Shown one piece after another: positions 1 through 8,450 of a DNA stretch of 64,000 nucleotides (within the stretch, counting starts at the first letter, position 1; each line of letters begins with the position of its first letter). Under the pieces are notes generated by a model. The model was not told the DNA's origin and searched no databases. It saw only the letters and a list, made by a program, of their open reading frames with translations. Both the position numbers and the translations under genes were made by a program. The stretch lies in NCBI RefSeq assembly GCF_003463065.1, contig NZ_QSCM01000007.1:105022-169021 (forward strand). Direction: 5' to 3'. Source of the stretch: Blautia sp. OF03-15BH. Lineage in GTDB: Bacteria; Bacillota; Clostridia; Lachnospirales; Lachnospiraceae.

Positions 1-31
1 ATAAGACATAAAGAGAACAGGAGAGAAAAAG

Positions 32-604
32 ATGTATATCATAGCAGGATTGGGAAATCCGGGAAAGCAGTATGAGCATACCCGTCACAACGTAGGATTT
101 GATACTCTGGATAAGCTGGCAGAGAAGTATCACATTTCCATTGATAACCAGAAGCACAAAGCTGTCTGCGGCAGCGGTTATATCGAGGGACAGAAAGTTA
201 TTCTGGTAAAACCCCAGACGTATATGAACCTCAGCGGAGAAAGTCTCCGGGAGATCATAGATTTCTATAAGCTGGATCCGGCGGAGGAGCTGATCGTCAT
301 TTATGATGATATCAGCCTGGATCCGGGGCAGCTGAGGATCCGGGTCAAAGGAAGTGCCGGCGGTCATAACGGGATCAAGAGCATCATTTCCCACCTGGGA
401 AGTGAATTTATGCGGGTGAAGATGGGAGTCGGAGAAAAGCCGGCCCATTATGATCTGGCAGATTATGTTTTGGGACATTTTCAGAAAGCAGACCGGGAAC
501 TGGTGGAAGAAGCCATGGACCGGGCGGTGGAAGCCATTGCCATGATGGTTCAGGGGGACTGTGCCGGTGCCATGAACCATTACAATAAGAAGGTAGAGAG
601 ATGA
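32..604 (+). CDS. pth: Peptidyl-tRNA hydrolase
   Basis: Cytosolic enzyme that cleaves the ester bond of peptidyl-tRNAs released by stalled ribosomes, recycling tRNA. The 190-residue product has normal family length, with the N-terminal signature GLGNPGKQYEHTRHNVGF (residues 6-23, catalytic His in TRHNVG), the KPQTYMNLSG block and the GSAGGHNGIKSI block. The start is preceded by an AGGAGAG ribosome binding site. It overlaps the mfd start by 4 bases (ATGA), so the two are translationally coupled. This pairing is common in Firmicutes. Identification is secure. Confidence 0.97.
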   Translation: MYIIAGLGNPGKQYEHTRHNVGFDTLDKLAEKYHISIDNQKHKAVCGSGYIEGQKVILVKPQTYMNLSGESLREIIDFYKLDPAEELIVIYDDISLDPGQLRIRVKGSAGGHNGIKSIISHLGSEFMRVKMGVGEKPAHYDLADYVLGHFQKADRELVEEAMDRAVEAIAMMVQGDCAGAMNHYNKKVER

Positions 605-3600
605 AAGCTTTTACAGAACCCCTGAAAGAACTGGGGGAATTTGAGTCAATACGGGAAAGCCTGAAAAAGAAAAAAGGCATGACAGAGGTGCAGGGCTGCA
701 TCGATGCCCAGAAGGCTCATTTTATCTATGGCTGTGGAGAAGATTTTCCTTTTCGGGTCATTGTGACGTACAGTGAACTGAGAGCCAGGGAAATATATGA
801 TAATTATCGCTGTTTTGACAGGAATGTGCTGCTTTTTCCGGCACGGGACCTGATCTTTTACAGTGCGGATATCCACAGCAGTCTGATCGTGCAGCAGCGG
901 ATCCGGGTACTGGAAAAGATCCTTTCCGGAAAAGGCGGAACGATCATTACAACCATGGGAAGCTGTATGGATCATCTGATCCCGCTTGGGGAATTTCAGA
1001 AAAATATCCGTACCATCCGGCAGGACAGCACTCTAAATCTGGAAGAGTTGAAAAAGGAGCTTGTGGCTCTGGGCTATGAACGGATGGGGCAGGTGGAAGG
1101 CGAAGGACAGTTTGCCATCCGCGGTGGCATTCTGGACGTTTTCCCGCTGACAGAGGAAACACCGGTCCGGGTGGAACTCTGGGGCGATGAGGTGGATTCG
1201 ATCCGGAGTTTTGATGTGGAGAGCCAGCGTTCCATTGAAAATCTGGAAGAACTGGTGATCTATCCTGCCACAGAGGTTCCTGCAGATCCTGAAAGGATCG
1301 AGGATGGTTTAAAGCGCATGGAAGCCGATGTGAAGACGGCTGAAAAAGCCATGGAAAAGCAGGGAAACCGCGGAGGTGCTCACCGTCTTGGGACACTTTT
1401 TGCCGAGACAAAGGAGAAACTCACAGAATTTCAGGGACAGGAAAGCCTGGGACTGGATGGCATGATCGATTATTTCTACAAGGAAACGGTCTGTTTTTCG
1501 CAGTATCTGGATCCGGAGAAAACCCTGTTTGTCCTGGATGAACCAAACCGGGTACAGCAGGAAGGAGAAGCCATCGAGGCAGAGTTCCAGGAGAGTATGA
1601 TGCAGCGGCTGGAAAAAGGCTATCTGCTTCCGGGACAGATGAAGCTCTTGTCCGGGACAGCGACAGCTCTTTCCAGACTGACGGAAAATCATACGCTTGG
1701 CCTTTCGACTCTGGATCCGGCCCGCGGGCATTTCCGGGTGGTAAACCAGTACAGCATGTCGGTACGGAGTGTCAACCCTTATAATAACAGCTTTGAGCTT
1801 CTGGTAAAGGATCTGGCCAGATGGAAAAAGGATGGCTACCGTGTGATCCTTCTTTCCGGTTCCAGGACCAGGGCGGGACGGCTGGCTGCGGATCTGACGG
1901 AAAACGGAGTTACGGCTTTTTATTCGGAAGATATGGACCGGGTGCCGGAGCCTGGAGAGATCATGACGGCCTGTGGAAACATCCATCGTGGCTTTGAATA
2001 TCCGCTGATCAAATTTGTGGTTATCTCAGAGAGTGACGTGTTTGGAAAAGAACACAAGAAAAAGAAACGGCAGAAGACCTACGAAGGTCAGAAGATTCAG
2101 AGCTTTACCGAGCTTTCCGTGGGAGACTATGTGGTGCATGAAAACCATGGTCTGGGCGTTTACCGTGGCATTGAGAAGATCGTGGTCGATAAGGTAGCCA
2201 AGGATTACATGAAGATCGAGTATGCGGGAAATAGCTTTCTTTATGTACTGGCTACGCAGCTGGATGCCATTCAGAAATATGCCGGGGCTGACGCAAAGCA
2301 GCCAAAACTGAACAAGTTGGGAACACAGGACTGGAATAAGACGAAGACACGTGTACGGACAGCAGTAAAGGCTATTGCCCAGGATCTGGTCAAACTATAT
2401 GCGGTCCGCCAGGCAAAAAACGGTTTTGTATACAGCGAAGACACCGTCTGGCAGAGAGAATTTGAAGAAGCGTTTCCTTATGATGAGACGGATGATCAGC
2501 TGGCTGCTATTGAGGCAACCAAAAAGGATATGGAAAGCACCAAGATCATGGATCGGCTGATCTGTGGAGATGTGGGTTACGGAAAGACAGAAATTGCCAT
2601 CCGGGCAGCATTTAAGGCCATACAGGACGGAAAACAGGTAGTCTTTCTCGTACCGACCACGATCCTGGCACAGCAGCATTACAATAATTTTGTCCAGCGG
2701 ATGAAGGATTTCCCGGTACGGGTGGATCTGCTCTGCCGCTTCCGTACACAGAAGGAGCAGACCAGGACACTTGCAGACACGAAAAAAGGACTGGTGGATA
2801 TCCTGATCGGAACGCACCGGGTATTGTCGAAGGATGTGCAGTTTAAGGATCTGGGGCTTCTGATCATTGATGAGGAGCAGCGTTTTGGCGTGACTCATAA
2901 GGAGAAGATCAAACAGCTTCGGGAAAATGTGGATGTGCTGACGCTGACGGCGACACCGATCCCCAGAACGCTTCACATGAGCCTGATCGGTATCCGGGAT
3001 ATGAGTGTGCTGGAGGAGGCGCCAAGTGAACGGGTACCGATTCAGACTTATGTGATGGAATACAATGAAGAGATGGTCCGGGAGGCCATCAGCCGGGAAT
3101 TGGCAAGGGGAGGTCAGGTTTATTATGTCTATAATCGGGTCAATACCATTGTGGAGATGACAAACACCCTTGCCAAGCTGGTGCCGGAGGCGAATGTGGC
3201 TTTTGCACACGGGCAGATGAAGGAGCATGAGCTTGAGCGGATCATGTATGATTTTATCAATGGAGAGATCGATGTGCTGGTGTCTACGACCATCATTGAG
3301 ACGGGACTTGATATTTCCAATGTCAATACCATGATCATCCATGATGCCGACAATATGGGGCTTTCACAGCTGTATCAGCTCCGGGGCCGGGTAGGACGAT
3401 CCAACCGGACGGCCTATGCCTTTTTGATGTATAAACGGAATAAGATGCTGAAAGAAGTAGCAGAAAAGAGACTGCATGCGATCCGGGAATTTACGGATCT
3501 TGGAAGCGGCTTTAAGATCGCCATGCGGGATCTGGAGATCCGGGGAGCCGGAAATCTGCTGGGAGCGGAGCAGCATGGCCATATGGAGGCGGTGGGATAC

Positions 3601-4155
3601 GACCTCTACTGTAAGATGCTCAATGAGGCAGTCAAAGAACAGAAGGGAGAATGGCAGGAGAACGAAGAATTTGAGACAACCATCGATCTGGATGTAAATG
3701 CCTTTATTCCGGAGCGTTACATCAAAAACGAGATGCAGAAGCTGGATATTTATAAAAGGATCGCCGGTATTGAATCAGAAGAAGAGCGGGATGATATGCT
3801 GGAAGAGCTCATGGACCGCTTCGGAGAACCGCCCCGTTCCGTACAGAATCTGCTTTCCATTGCAAGCCTCAAGGCGCTGGCCCACCGCTGTTATTTTACC
3901 GAGGTGGCGCAGAAAGGTGATTTTATCCGCTTTACCATGTTTGAACATGCCATTGCGGATCCCGTGAAGATCGAAGAACTGGTGAAAAGGGGAAAAGGCA
4001 GATTGAAGTTTGTCATTGATACCAATCCCTATTTCCTTTACAGCAAGCCCAGAAAAAGCGGAAACGATAATCAGGATGTACTCTACGTGGTGGGAGAACT
4101 TCTGAAGGAATTTCAGGCACTGGTACCGGGAGCAGCCTGTGAAAAAAGTGTGTAA
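601..4155 (+). CDS. mfd: Transcription-repair coupling factor Mfd
   Basis: Superfamily 2 DNA translocase that removes RNA polymerase stalled at lesions and recruits UvrA. The 1184-residue length fits the family. In order: a UvrB-like N-terminal module (about 1-350), a CarD-type RNA-polymerase interaction domain near 500-560 (SVGDYVVHENHGLGVYRGIE), Walker A CGDVGYGKTE near 655, the DEEQ box (LLIIDEEQRFGV) near 753, motif VI QLRGRVGRS, and a C-terminal UvrA-masking domain. The start overlaps the pth stop. No internal disruption is seen. Confidence 0.98.
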   Translation: MKAFTEPLKELGEFESIRESLKKKKGMTEVQGCIDAQKAHFIYGCGEDFPFRVIVTYSELRAREIYDNYRCFDRNVLLFPARDLIFYSADIHSSLIVQQRIRVLEKILSGKGGTIITTMGSCMDHLIPLGEFQKNIRTIRQDSTLNLEELKKELVALGYERMGQVEGEGQFAIRGGILDVFPLTEETPVRVELWGDEVDSIRSFDVESQRSIENLEELVIYPATEVPADPERIEDGLKRMEADVKTAEKAMEKQGNRGGAHRLGTLFAETKEKLTEFQGQESLGLDGMIDYFYKETVCFSQYLDPEKTLFVLDEPNRVQQEGEAIEAEFQESMMQRLEKGYLLPGQMKLLSGTATALSRLTENHTLGLSTLDPARGHFRVVNQYSMSVRSVNPYNNSFELLVKDLARWKKDGYRVILLSGSRTRAGRLAADLTENGVTAFYSEDMDRVPEPGEIMTACGNIHRGFEYPLIKFVVISESDVFGKEHKKKKRQKTYEGQKIQSFTELSVGDYVVHENHGLGVYRGIEKIVVDKVAKDYMKIEYAGNSFLYVLATQLDAIQKYAGADAKQPKLNKLGTQDWNKTKTRVRTAVKAIAQDLVKLYAVRQAKNGFVYSEDTVWQREFEEAFPYDETDDQLAAIEATKKDMESTKIMDRLICGDVGYGKTEIAIRAAFKAIQDGKQVVFLVPTTILAQQHYNNFVQRMKDFPVRVDLLCRFRTQKEQTRTLADTKKGLVDILIGTHRVLSKDVQFKDLGLLIIDEEQRFGVTHKEKIKQLRENVDVLTLTATPIPRTLHMSLIGIRDMSVLEEAPSERVPIQTYVMEYNEEMVREAISRELARGGQVYYVYNRVNTIVEMTNTLAKLVPEANVAFAHGQMKEHELERIMYDFINGEIDVLVSTTIIETGLDISNVNTMIIHDADNMGLSQLYQLRGRVGRSNRTAYAFLMYKRNKMLKEVAEKRLHAIREFTDLGSGFKIAMRDLEIRGAGNLLGAEQHGHMEAVGYDLYCKMLNEAVKEQKGEWQENEEFETTIDLDVNAFIPERYIKNEMQKLDIYKRIAGIESEEERDDMLEELMDRFGEPPRSVQNLLSIASLKALAHRCYFTEVAQKGDFIRFTMFEHAIADPVKIEELVKRGKGRLKFVIDTNPYFLYSKPRKSGNDNQDVLYVVGELLKEFQALVPGAACEKSV

Positions 4156-4169
4156 ATTCTACAAAATCG

Positions 4170-4198
4170 TTGCGGGAAGAGGAAAAAAGGGCTATAAT
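4170..4198 (+). promoter_or_regulatory. Sigma-A-type promoter for the foldase lipoprotein gene
   Basis: TTGCGG at 4170-4175 and a perfect TATAAT at 4193-4198 are separated by 17 bases, just after the mfd stop. The start codon at 4233 lies about 28 bases past the expected start site. The gene can therefore be expressed independently of pth-mfd. Pattern match only. Confidence 0.7.
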
Positions 4199-4232
4199 AG
4201 CAGAAGGTAATGAGACAGGAGGATTCATTTTT

Positions 4233-5441
4233 ATGAACAAATTAGGGAGAAAATTACTGGTAGCAGGTCTGTGTGCCTGCATGGCAGCAGCTTCACTGAC
4301 CGGCTGTGGTTCCAAGGCAGGAAAGGCAGCAGTTACCGTGGGAGATGATACGGCAAGTCTCGGACTGGTAAATCTGATGCTGCGTTATAATCAGGCACAG
4401 ATGCAGAGTCTTTATGCTTCTTTCATGGGTGACAATATGTGGGAAACCTATGGCGAGACGACAAAGAATAATGTGGTTGAGAGCATTGAAAATATGTTCC
4501 TGATGGAGCAGCATATGAGTGATTACGGTGTTTCTATCACAGATGAAGACAAGACAAAGATCACAGATGCGGCAGAGAAATTCATTGAAACGAACGATGA
4601 GAAGACTATGAAAGCCATGAACGCCACACAGGAGAACGTGGAGCGTCTTCTGACTCTTTATACGGTCCAGTCCAGAATGTACAATGCCATCATTGCAGAT
4701 GTGGATACCAATGTCAGCGATGAGGAAGCGGCACAGAAGACCGTAAAATACGTTCTTTTCAGCACGGCAGGAAGCACCGACGAAGATGGAAACTCTGTGG
4801 AAATGAGCGATGAAGATAAGGCTGCCAAGAAAGAAGCGGCACAGAAGCTCCTGGATGCAGTCAAGAGCGGCGAGGATATGGCAGATGCCCTTACGGAGCT
4901 GGGAGAGGATCGTTCTCCGGTGACCAGCTCTTACGGCACAGACAATGGTACCCTGAATGATACTCTGAAGGAAGCGGCTGACAAGCTTTCCGACGGTGAG
5001 GTGGCAGACGAACTGATCGAGACCGATGGCGGTTACTATGTGCTTCAGATGGTGACAACCTTCGATGAGGAGAAGACCAAAGAGCAGAAGGATACCATCA
5101 TTTCTCAGAGAAAGAGCGATCTCTATACCACGACTCTGGACGGTTGGAAAGAAGATGCGAAGATCTCCACAGATTCTGACCTTCTGGCAACGCTTGGCTT
5201 TACAGATACCTATCAGATGAAGGAAACCGAGACAGAGACTTCCACCGAGACTGCGGCAGAGACAGCAGCTACGGAAGCAGCAAGCGAGGCAGTGACCGAG
5301 GCGGCAACCACTGAGGCAGTGACCGAGGCGGCAACCACAGAGGCAGCAACTGAAGCAGCGACTGAGGCAGCAACCGAAGCAGCGACTGAGGCAGCAACTA
5401 CCGAGGCAGCCACTGAGACGGAGACCGCAACGGAGAAATAA
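4233..5441 (+). CDS. PrsA/SurA-type peptidyl-prolyl isomerase lipoprotein
   Basis: Probable surface-anchored foldase that helps exported proteins fold outside the membrane. The product is 402 residues. A lipoprotein signal ends in the lipobox LTGC (Cys near 26), a SurA_N/PrsA-like helical region follows, and a parvulin-like core (about 165-290) contains KYVLFSTAG and GGYYVLQMV. The last ~70 residues are a low-complexity Thr/Glu/Ala tail, probably a wall-spanning or disordered linker. The start at 4233 has AGGAGG 8 bases upstream; a longer frame from 4170 lacks a ribosome site and would mask the signal peptide. PpiC-type proteins beside mfd are common in Clostridia. Confidence 0.85.
   Translation: MNKLGRKLLVAGLCACMAAASLTGCGSKAGKAAVTVGDDTASLGLVNLMLRYNQAQMQSLYASFMGDNMWETYGETTKNNVVESIENMFLMEQHMSDYGVSITDEDKTKITDAAEKFIETNDEKTMKAMNATQENVERLLTLYTVQSRMYNAIIADVDTNVSDEEAAQKTVKYVLFSTAGSTDEDGNSVEMSDEDKAAKKEAAQKLLDAVKSGEDMADALTELGEDRSPVTSSYGTDNGTLNDTLKEAADKLSDGEVADELIETDGGYYVLQMVTTFDEEKTKEQKDTIISQRKSDLYTTTLDGWKEDAKISTDSDLLATLGFTDTYQMKETETETSTETAAETAATEAASEAVTEAATTEAVTEAATTEAATEAATEAATEAATEAATTEAATETETATEK
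5260..5430 (+). repeat. Degenerate short tandem repeats coding for a Thr/Glu/Ala tail
   Basis: Imperfect 12-24 base units of the type GAGGCAGCAACC/GAAGCAGCGACT encode repeated EAAT and EAATTEA peptides at the end of the foldase lipoprotein. All units keep frame, so length change would be tolerated. Seen directly in the sequence. Confidence 0.8.
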
Positions 5442-5464
5442 GACAGAGACTTTGCGAGAGACAA

Positions 5465-5518
5465 GCGTCCTGCCGTTCTTTTGATCTTACAGCAAAAGAT
5501 GCGGCCGGGCGCTTTTTT
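5465..5518 (+). terminator. Rho-independent terminator after the foldase gene
   Basis: GCGTCCTGCCG pairs, with some G-U pairs, with CGGCCGGGCGC. An inner CTTTTG/CAAAAG stem adds to it, and a run of six T follows. It lies 23 bases after the stop codon. Confidence 0.75.
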
Positions 5519-5539
5519 CAGGGATAAGGAGGCAGAACG

Positions 5540-5935
5540 ATGGTGACGTATGAAGCATTTGCAGACCTGGTGGATGAGATCGCAGGGAGTCTTCCGGAAG
5601 CTTTTTTCCGGGATCTCAATGGCGGTGTGAATGTAAAGGAAGAATGCAGGATCCATCCGGAGTCTCTGCACAATGAACTCATCATTCTGGGAGAGTACTG
5701 TACGGATCCTTACCTTGGAAGGATGATCCATATTTATTACGGGTCTTTTATGCGGCTTTATGGAACGCTTGATCCGGGAGCCTTAAAAGAACGGGTGAGA
5801 AAGACCGTCCTGCATGAATTCCGCCATCATCTGGAAACGATGGCAGGAGAAAACGGCCTGGCGGTACAGGATGCCCTGGAGCTTGCCGATTACCGCAGAC
5901 GGCGCCGTGAAACGGAAAACAGTATGGAATCCTGA
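5540..5935 (+). CDS. Small zincin-type metallopeptidase family protein
   Basis: 131 residues with a single HExxH zinc motif (HEFRHHLE, near 93-100), preceded by the IYYGSFMRLYG segment. This layout is typical of the short Zincin_1-like (PF06262-like) metallopeptidase family, whose substrates are mostly unknown. Cytosolic, as there is no signal peptide. AAGGAGG lies 9 bases before the ATG. It stands between two terminators, so it is probably monocistronic. Family assignment is good; activity is inferred only from the motif. Confidence 0.8.
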   Translation: MVTYEAFADLVDEIAGSLPEAFFRDLNGGVNVKEECRIHPESLHNELIILGEYCTDPYLGRMIHIYYGSFMRLYGTLDPGALKERVRKTVLHEFRHHLETMAGENGLAVQDALELADYRRRRRETENSMES

Positions 5936-5952
5936 AGATTCCAAGAAGCCTG

Positions 5953-5982
5953 AGCCTGGGAAGTAATTTCCCGGGCTTTTTT
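5953..5982 (+). terminator. Terminator of the zincin gene
   Basis: CCTGGGAA / TTTCCCGGG stem with GTAA loop followed by six T, 18 bases after the stop codon. Confidence 0.85.
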
Positions 5983-5984
5983 CA

Positions 5985-6116
5985 TATCGTGCAGCTAGCG
6001 GGCACGGTTCTATTGAGTTCGGGCATTCTAAGGGCGGCGTATTCATCGGTGGTGCTTCTCTGTGGGCTCTGAACAACGAGGATGAGGTAAAAGAGGCAGC
6101 TGCAGAGATGGCATTT
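5985..6116 (+). pseudogene. Fragment of a UgpB-like ABC solute-binding protein
   Basis: One frame without start or stop reads GHGSIEFGHSKGGVFIGG then ASLWALNNEDEVKEAAAEMAF. It matches the IGGASLW...-type segment and the following helix of sn-glycerol-3-phosphate/maltose-type binding proteins. The rest of the gene is missing, and the reading abuts the previous terminator. Its relatives (permease scraps) lie at 12630-12950 in the same orientation. Homology is recognised by eye from a short stretch. Confidence 0.6.
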
Positions 6117-6253
6117 CAAAATTTCAGAAAAAAACTCTTTTCAATTTCAGAAAAAAGAAATATAATTTATGCAAAACATACAAATTATAAATATTTTTCC
6201 AGATAAAAACAGGACAACTAACCAAAAGAATGAGAACGCAAGGAGGCAGAACG

Positions 6254-7003
6254 ATGAATACAAAAGTATGGGCACACAGAGGAGCATCCGGATATGCACC
6301 GGAAAATACACTGGAAGCATTTGAACTGGCAGCAAAGCAGAAAGCAGACGGCGTGGAGCTGGATGTGCAGCTGAGCAAAGACGGAGAACTGGTGGTGATC
6401 CATGATGAGATTATCGACCGGGTAACGGACGGTAAGGGAAAGGTAAAAGATTATACGGTAAGAGAGCTGAAATCCTTCAAAGCCAATCAGACGCATCCGG
6501 AATATGCCAATTCCGTGATCCCTACACTGGCAGAGGTGTATGATCTTTTGAAACCGACCGGACTGGAGATCAATGTAGAGCTGAAAACAGGCATCTATTT
6601 TTATCCGGATATTGAGAAAAAACTGCTGAAACTGGCCCGTGAGAAAGGAATGGAAGAGAAACTCTGGTATTCTTCCTTTAACCATTACAGCCTGATCCGT
6701 ATGAAAGAACTGGAGCCGTCTGTACGGACCGGGATTCTTTACGCAGATGGCATTGTAAATGTCTGGGATTATGCGAAAAAGACGGTAGGTGCAGATGCAC
6801 TGCATCCGCTTTATTACAATATCCAGTATCCGGGATATCTGGAAAAGACCAGAGATCTTGGGCTGAAAACACATGCCTGGACGGTCAACGAAGAGGCAGA
6901 TATGAAAGCACTTGCAAAAGCCGGAATCGAGGCGATCATCACCAACTATCCGGACAAAGCAAGAAAAATCATTCAGGAAACAGGAGGAACAGGAAATGTA
7001 TGA
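6254..7003 (+). CDS. Glycerophosphodiester phosphodiesterase (UgpQ/GlpQ type)
   Basis: Hydrolyses glycerophosphodiesters from phospholipid breakdown to glycerol-3-phosphate and an alcohol. 249 residues, no signal peptide, so cytosolic UgpQ-like. The GDPD signature begins at residue 6: AHRGASGYAPENTLEAF, then DGVELDVQLSKDGELVVIHD, with metal and catalytic residues in HRG, E-x-D and HD. The C-terminal LKTHAWTVN is also typical. ATG 6254 has AGGAGG 7 bases upstream. It overlaps the next gene by 8 bases and feeds its product into the dehydrogenase pair that follows. Confidence 0.93.
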   Translation: MNTKVWAHRGASGYAPENTLEAFELAAKQKADGVELDVQLSKDGELVVIHDEIIDRVTDGKGKVKDYTVRELKSFKANQTHPEYANSVIPTLAEVYDLLKPTGLEINVELKTGIYFYPDIEKKLLKLAREKGMEEKLWYSSFNHYSLIRMKELEPSVRTGILYADGIVNVWDYAKKTVGADALHPLYYNIQYPGYLEKTRDLGLKTHAWTVNEEADMKALAKAGIEAIITNYPDKARKIIQETGGTGNV

Positions 7004-8450
7004 TGTACTGATCATTGGCGGGGGTGTGACCGGATCAGCGATCGCAAGAGAGCTTTCCCGCTATGATTTGAAGACTGCATTGTTTGAAAAAGGAGAGGAC
7101 GTCTGTTCCGGCACCTCCAAGGCAAACAGCGGCATCGCCCATGCCGGTTTTGATGCAGCTCCCGGCAGCTGGAAGGCCAAAATGAACATCCGCGGAAGCC
7201 GGATGCTGGAGGAGCTTTCCAGAAAGCTGGACTTTCCTTATAAGAGGAACGGTTCCCTGGTGCTTTGTTTTGATGAAAAGGACCGCCCCCATCTGGAAAA
7301 ACTTCTGGAGCAGGGGAAAAAGAACGGGGTAGAGGGGCTGGAGATCCTGGAGAAAAAAGAACTTCTGGCACTGGAGCCTGCCCTTTCGGAGGCTGTGGTC
7401 TGCGCCCTCCATGCACCGACCGGAGGCATCGTCTGCCCTTTCAAACTGAACATCGCCCTGGCGGAGAATGCGGTTGTGAACGGGGTGGAGTTCCATCTGA
7501 AGGAAGGAGTGCTGACAGTAGAAAAGGCAGACTTTCCGGAACATGCGGAAGGTTATCGTGTGGTGACGGAGAAAGGAAGCTATGAAACACGGACCGTGGT
7601 AAATGCCGCCGGTCTGTACGGCGATGCGTTCCACAATCAGGTCAGTGGAGAAAAACTCCATATCACTCCGCGGAAGGGCGAGTACTGCCTAATGGACAAA
7701 AAGGTAGGCCGCCTGGTCTCCCACACGATCTTCCAGATGCCGACAGCCATGGGAAAGGGTGTACTTGTGACACCGACCGTCCACGGAAACCTCATGGTTG
7801 GTCCGACAGCCATGGATATTTCCGACAAAGAGGGCGTGGACACCACGGCGGAAGGTCTGGACGAGGTGCTGAAAAAAGCGGCTCTGAGTGTGAAGAGCCT
7901 CCCGAAAGGAGTGACGATCACCTCCTTTGCAGGCCTCCGTGCCCACGAAGACGGGGATGATTTTATTCTGGGCGAAGTAAAAGACGCACCGGGCTTTTTT
8001 GATGCCGTCGGTATCGAATCACCCGGCCTTACCAGTGCTCCGGCGATCGGGGAATGGATGGCGGAAAGAGTTGTGGAAAAACTGCGGGTGACAAAGAAGG
8101 TAGAAGAAAAGCGTGACTTTCAGGAAACGAGAAAAGACATCCCCTGCATCGCCTCCATGGATCCTGCAGAGGCAGCAGAGCTGATTGCGGAAAATCCGGC
8201 CTACGGGACGGTCATCTGCCGCTGTGAAAAAGTCACAGAGGGAGAGATCATCGATGCCATCCGCCGTCCGTTGGGAGCCCGTTCCCTGGACGGGATCAAA
8301 CGGCGCACAAGGGCCGGCATGGGGCGCTGCCAGGCCGGTTTCTGTTCCACGAAGGTGATGGAGATCCTGGCAAGGGAGCTTGGAATCCCACTGGAAGAGG
8401 TCACGAAGGCCGGAGGGGACTCCCGGATGCTGACAGGAGGTGAGAGATAA
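6996..8450 (+). CDS. GlpA-like FAD-dependent glycerol-3-phosphate dehydrogenase with BFD-like Fe-S domain
   Basis: Probable oxidation of glycerol-3-phosphate to dihydroxyacetone phosphate. 484 residues: N-terminal FAD-binding GGGVTGSAIARELSRY (residues 8-23), a DAO fold through about 370, then a BFD-like [2Fe-2S] domain with CRCEK near 408 and GMGRCQAGFC near 445. The four-Cys pattern suggests electron hand-off to partner proteins. It overlaps ugpQ by 8 bases and the next gene by 1 base, making a tight operon. Short forms of this family are also annotated as L-2-hydroxyglutarate oxidase; context favours glycerol-3-phosphate. The first 320 bases are duplicated at 13812. Confidence 0.88.
   Translation: MYDVLIIGGGVTGSAIARELSRYDLKTALFEKGEDVCSGTSKANSGIAHAGFDAAPGSWKAKMNIRGSRMLEELSRKLDFPYKRNGSLVLCFDEKDRPHLEKLLEQGKKNGVEGLEILEKKELLALEPALSEAVVCALHAPTGGIVCPFKLNIALAENAVVNGVEFHLKEGVLTVEKADFPEHAEGYRVVTEKGSYETRTVVNAAGLYGDAFHNQVSGEKLHITPRKGEYCLMDKKVGRLVSHTIFQMPTAMGKGVLVTPTVHGNLMVGPTAMDISDKEGVDTTAEGLDEVLKKAALSVKSLPKGVTITSFAGLRAHEDGDDFILGEVKDAPGFFDAVGIESPGLTSAPAIGEWMAERVVEKLRVTKKVEEKRDFQETRKDIPCIASMDPAEAAELIAENPAYGTVICRCEKVTEGEIIDAIRRPLGARSLDGIKRRTRAGMGRCQAGFCSTKVMEILARELGIPLEEVTKAGGDSRMLTGGER

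Noticed and set aside
2395..3342. 315-codon minus-strand frame inside mfd
   Set aside because: Mirror frame of a highly conserved gene; Cys/His-rich composition is the usual antisense artefact.
5213..5731. 172-codon minus-strand frame with a Val/Ala/Ser repeat
   Set aside because: Antisense of the Thr/Glu/Ala repeat tail of the foldase gene; no start signal.
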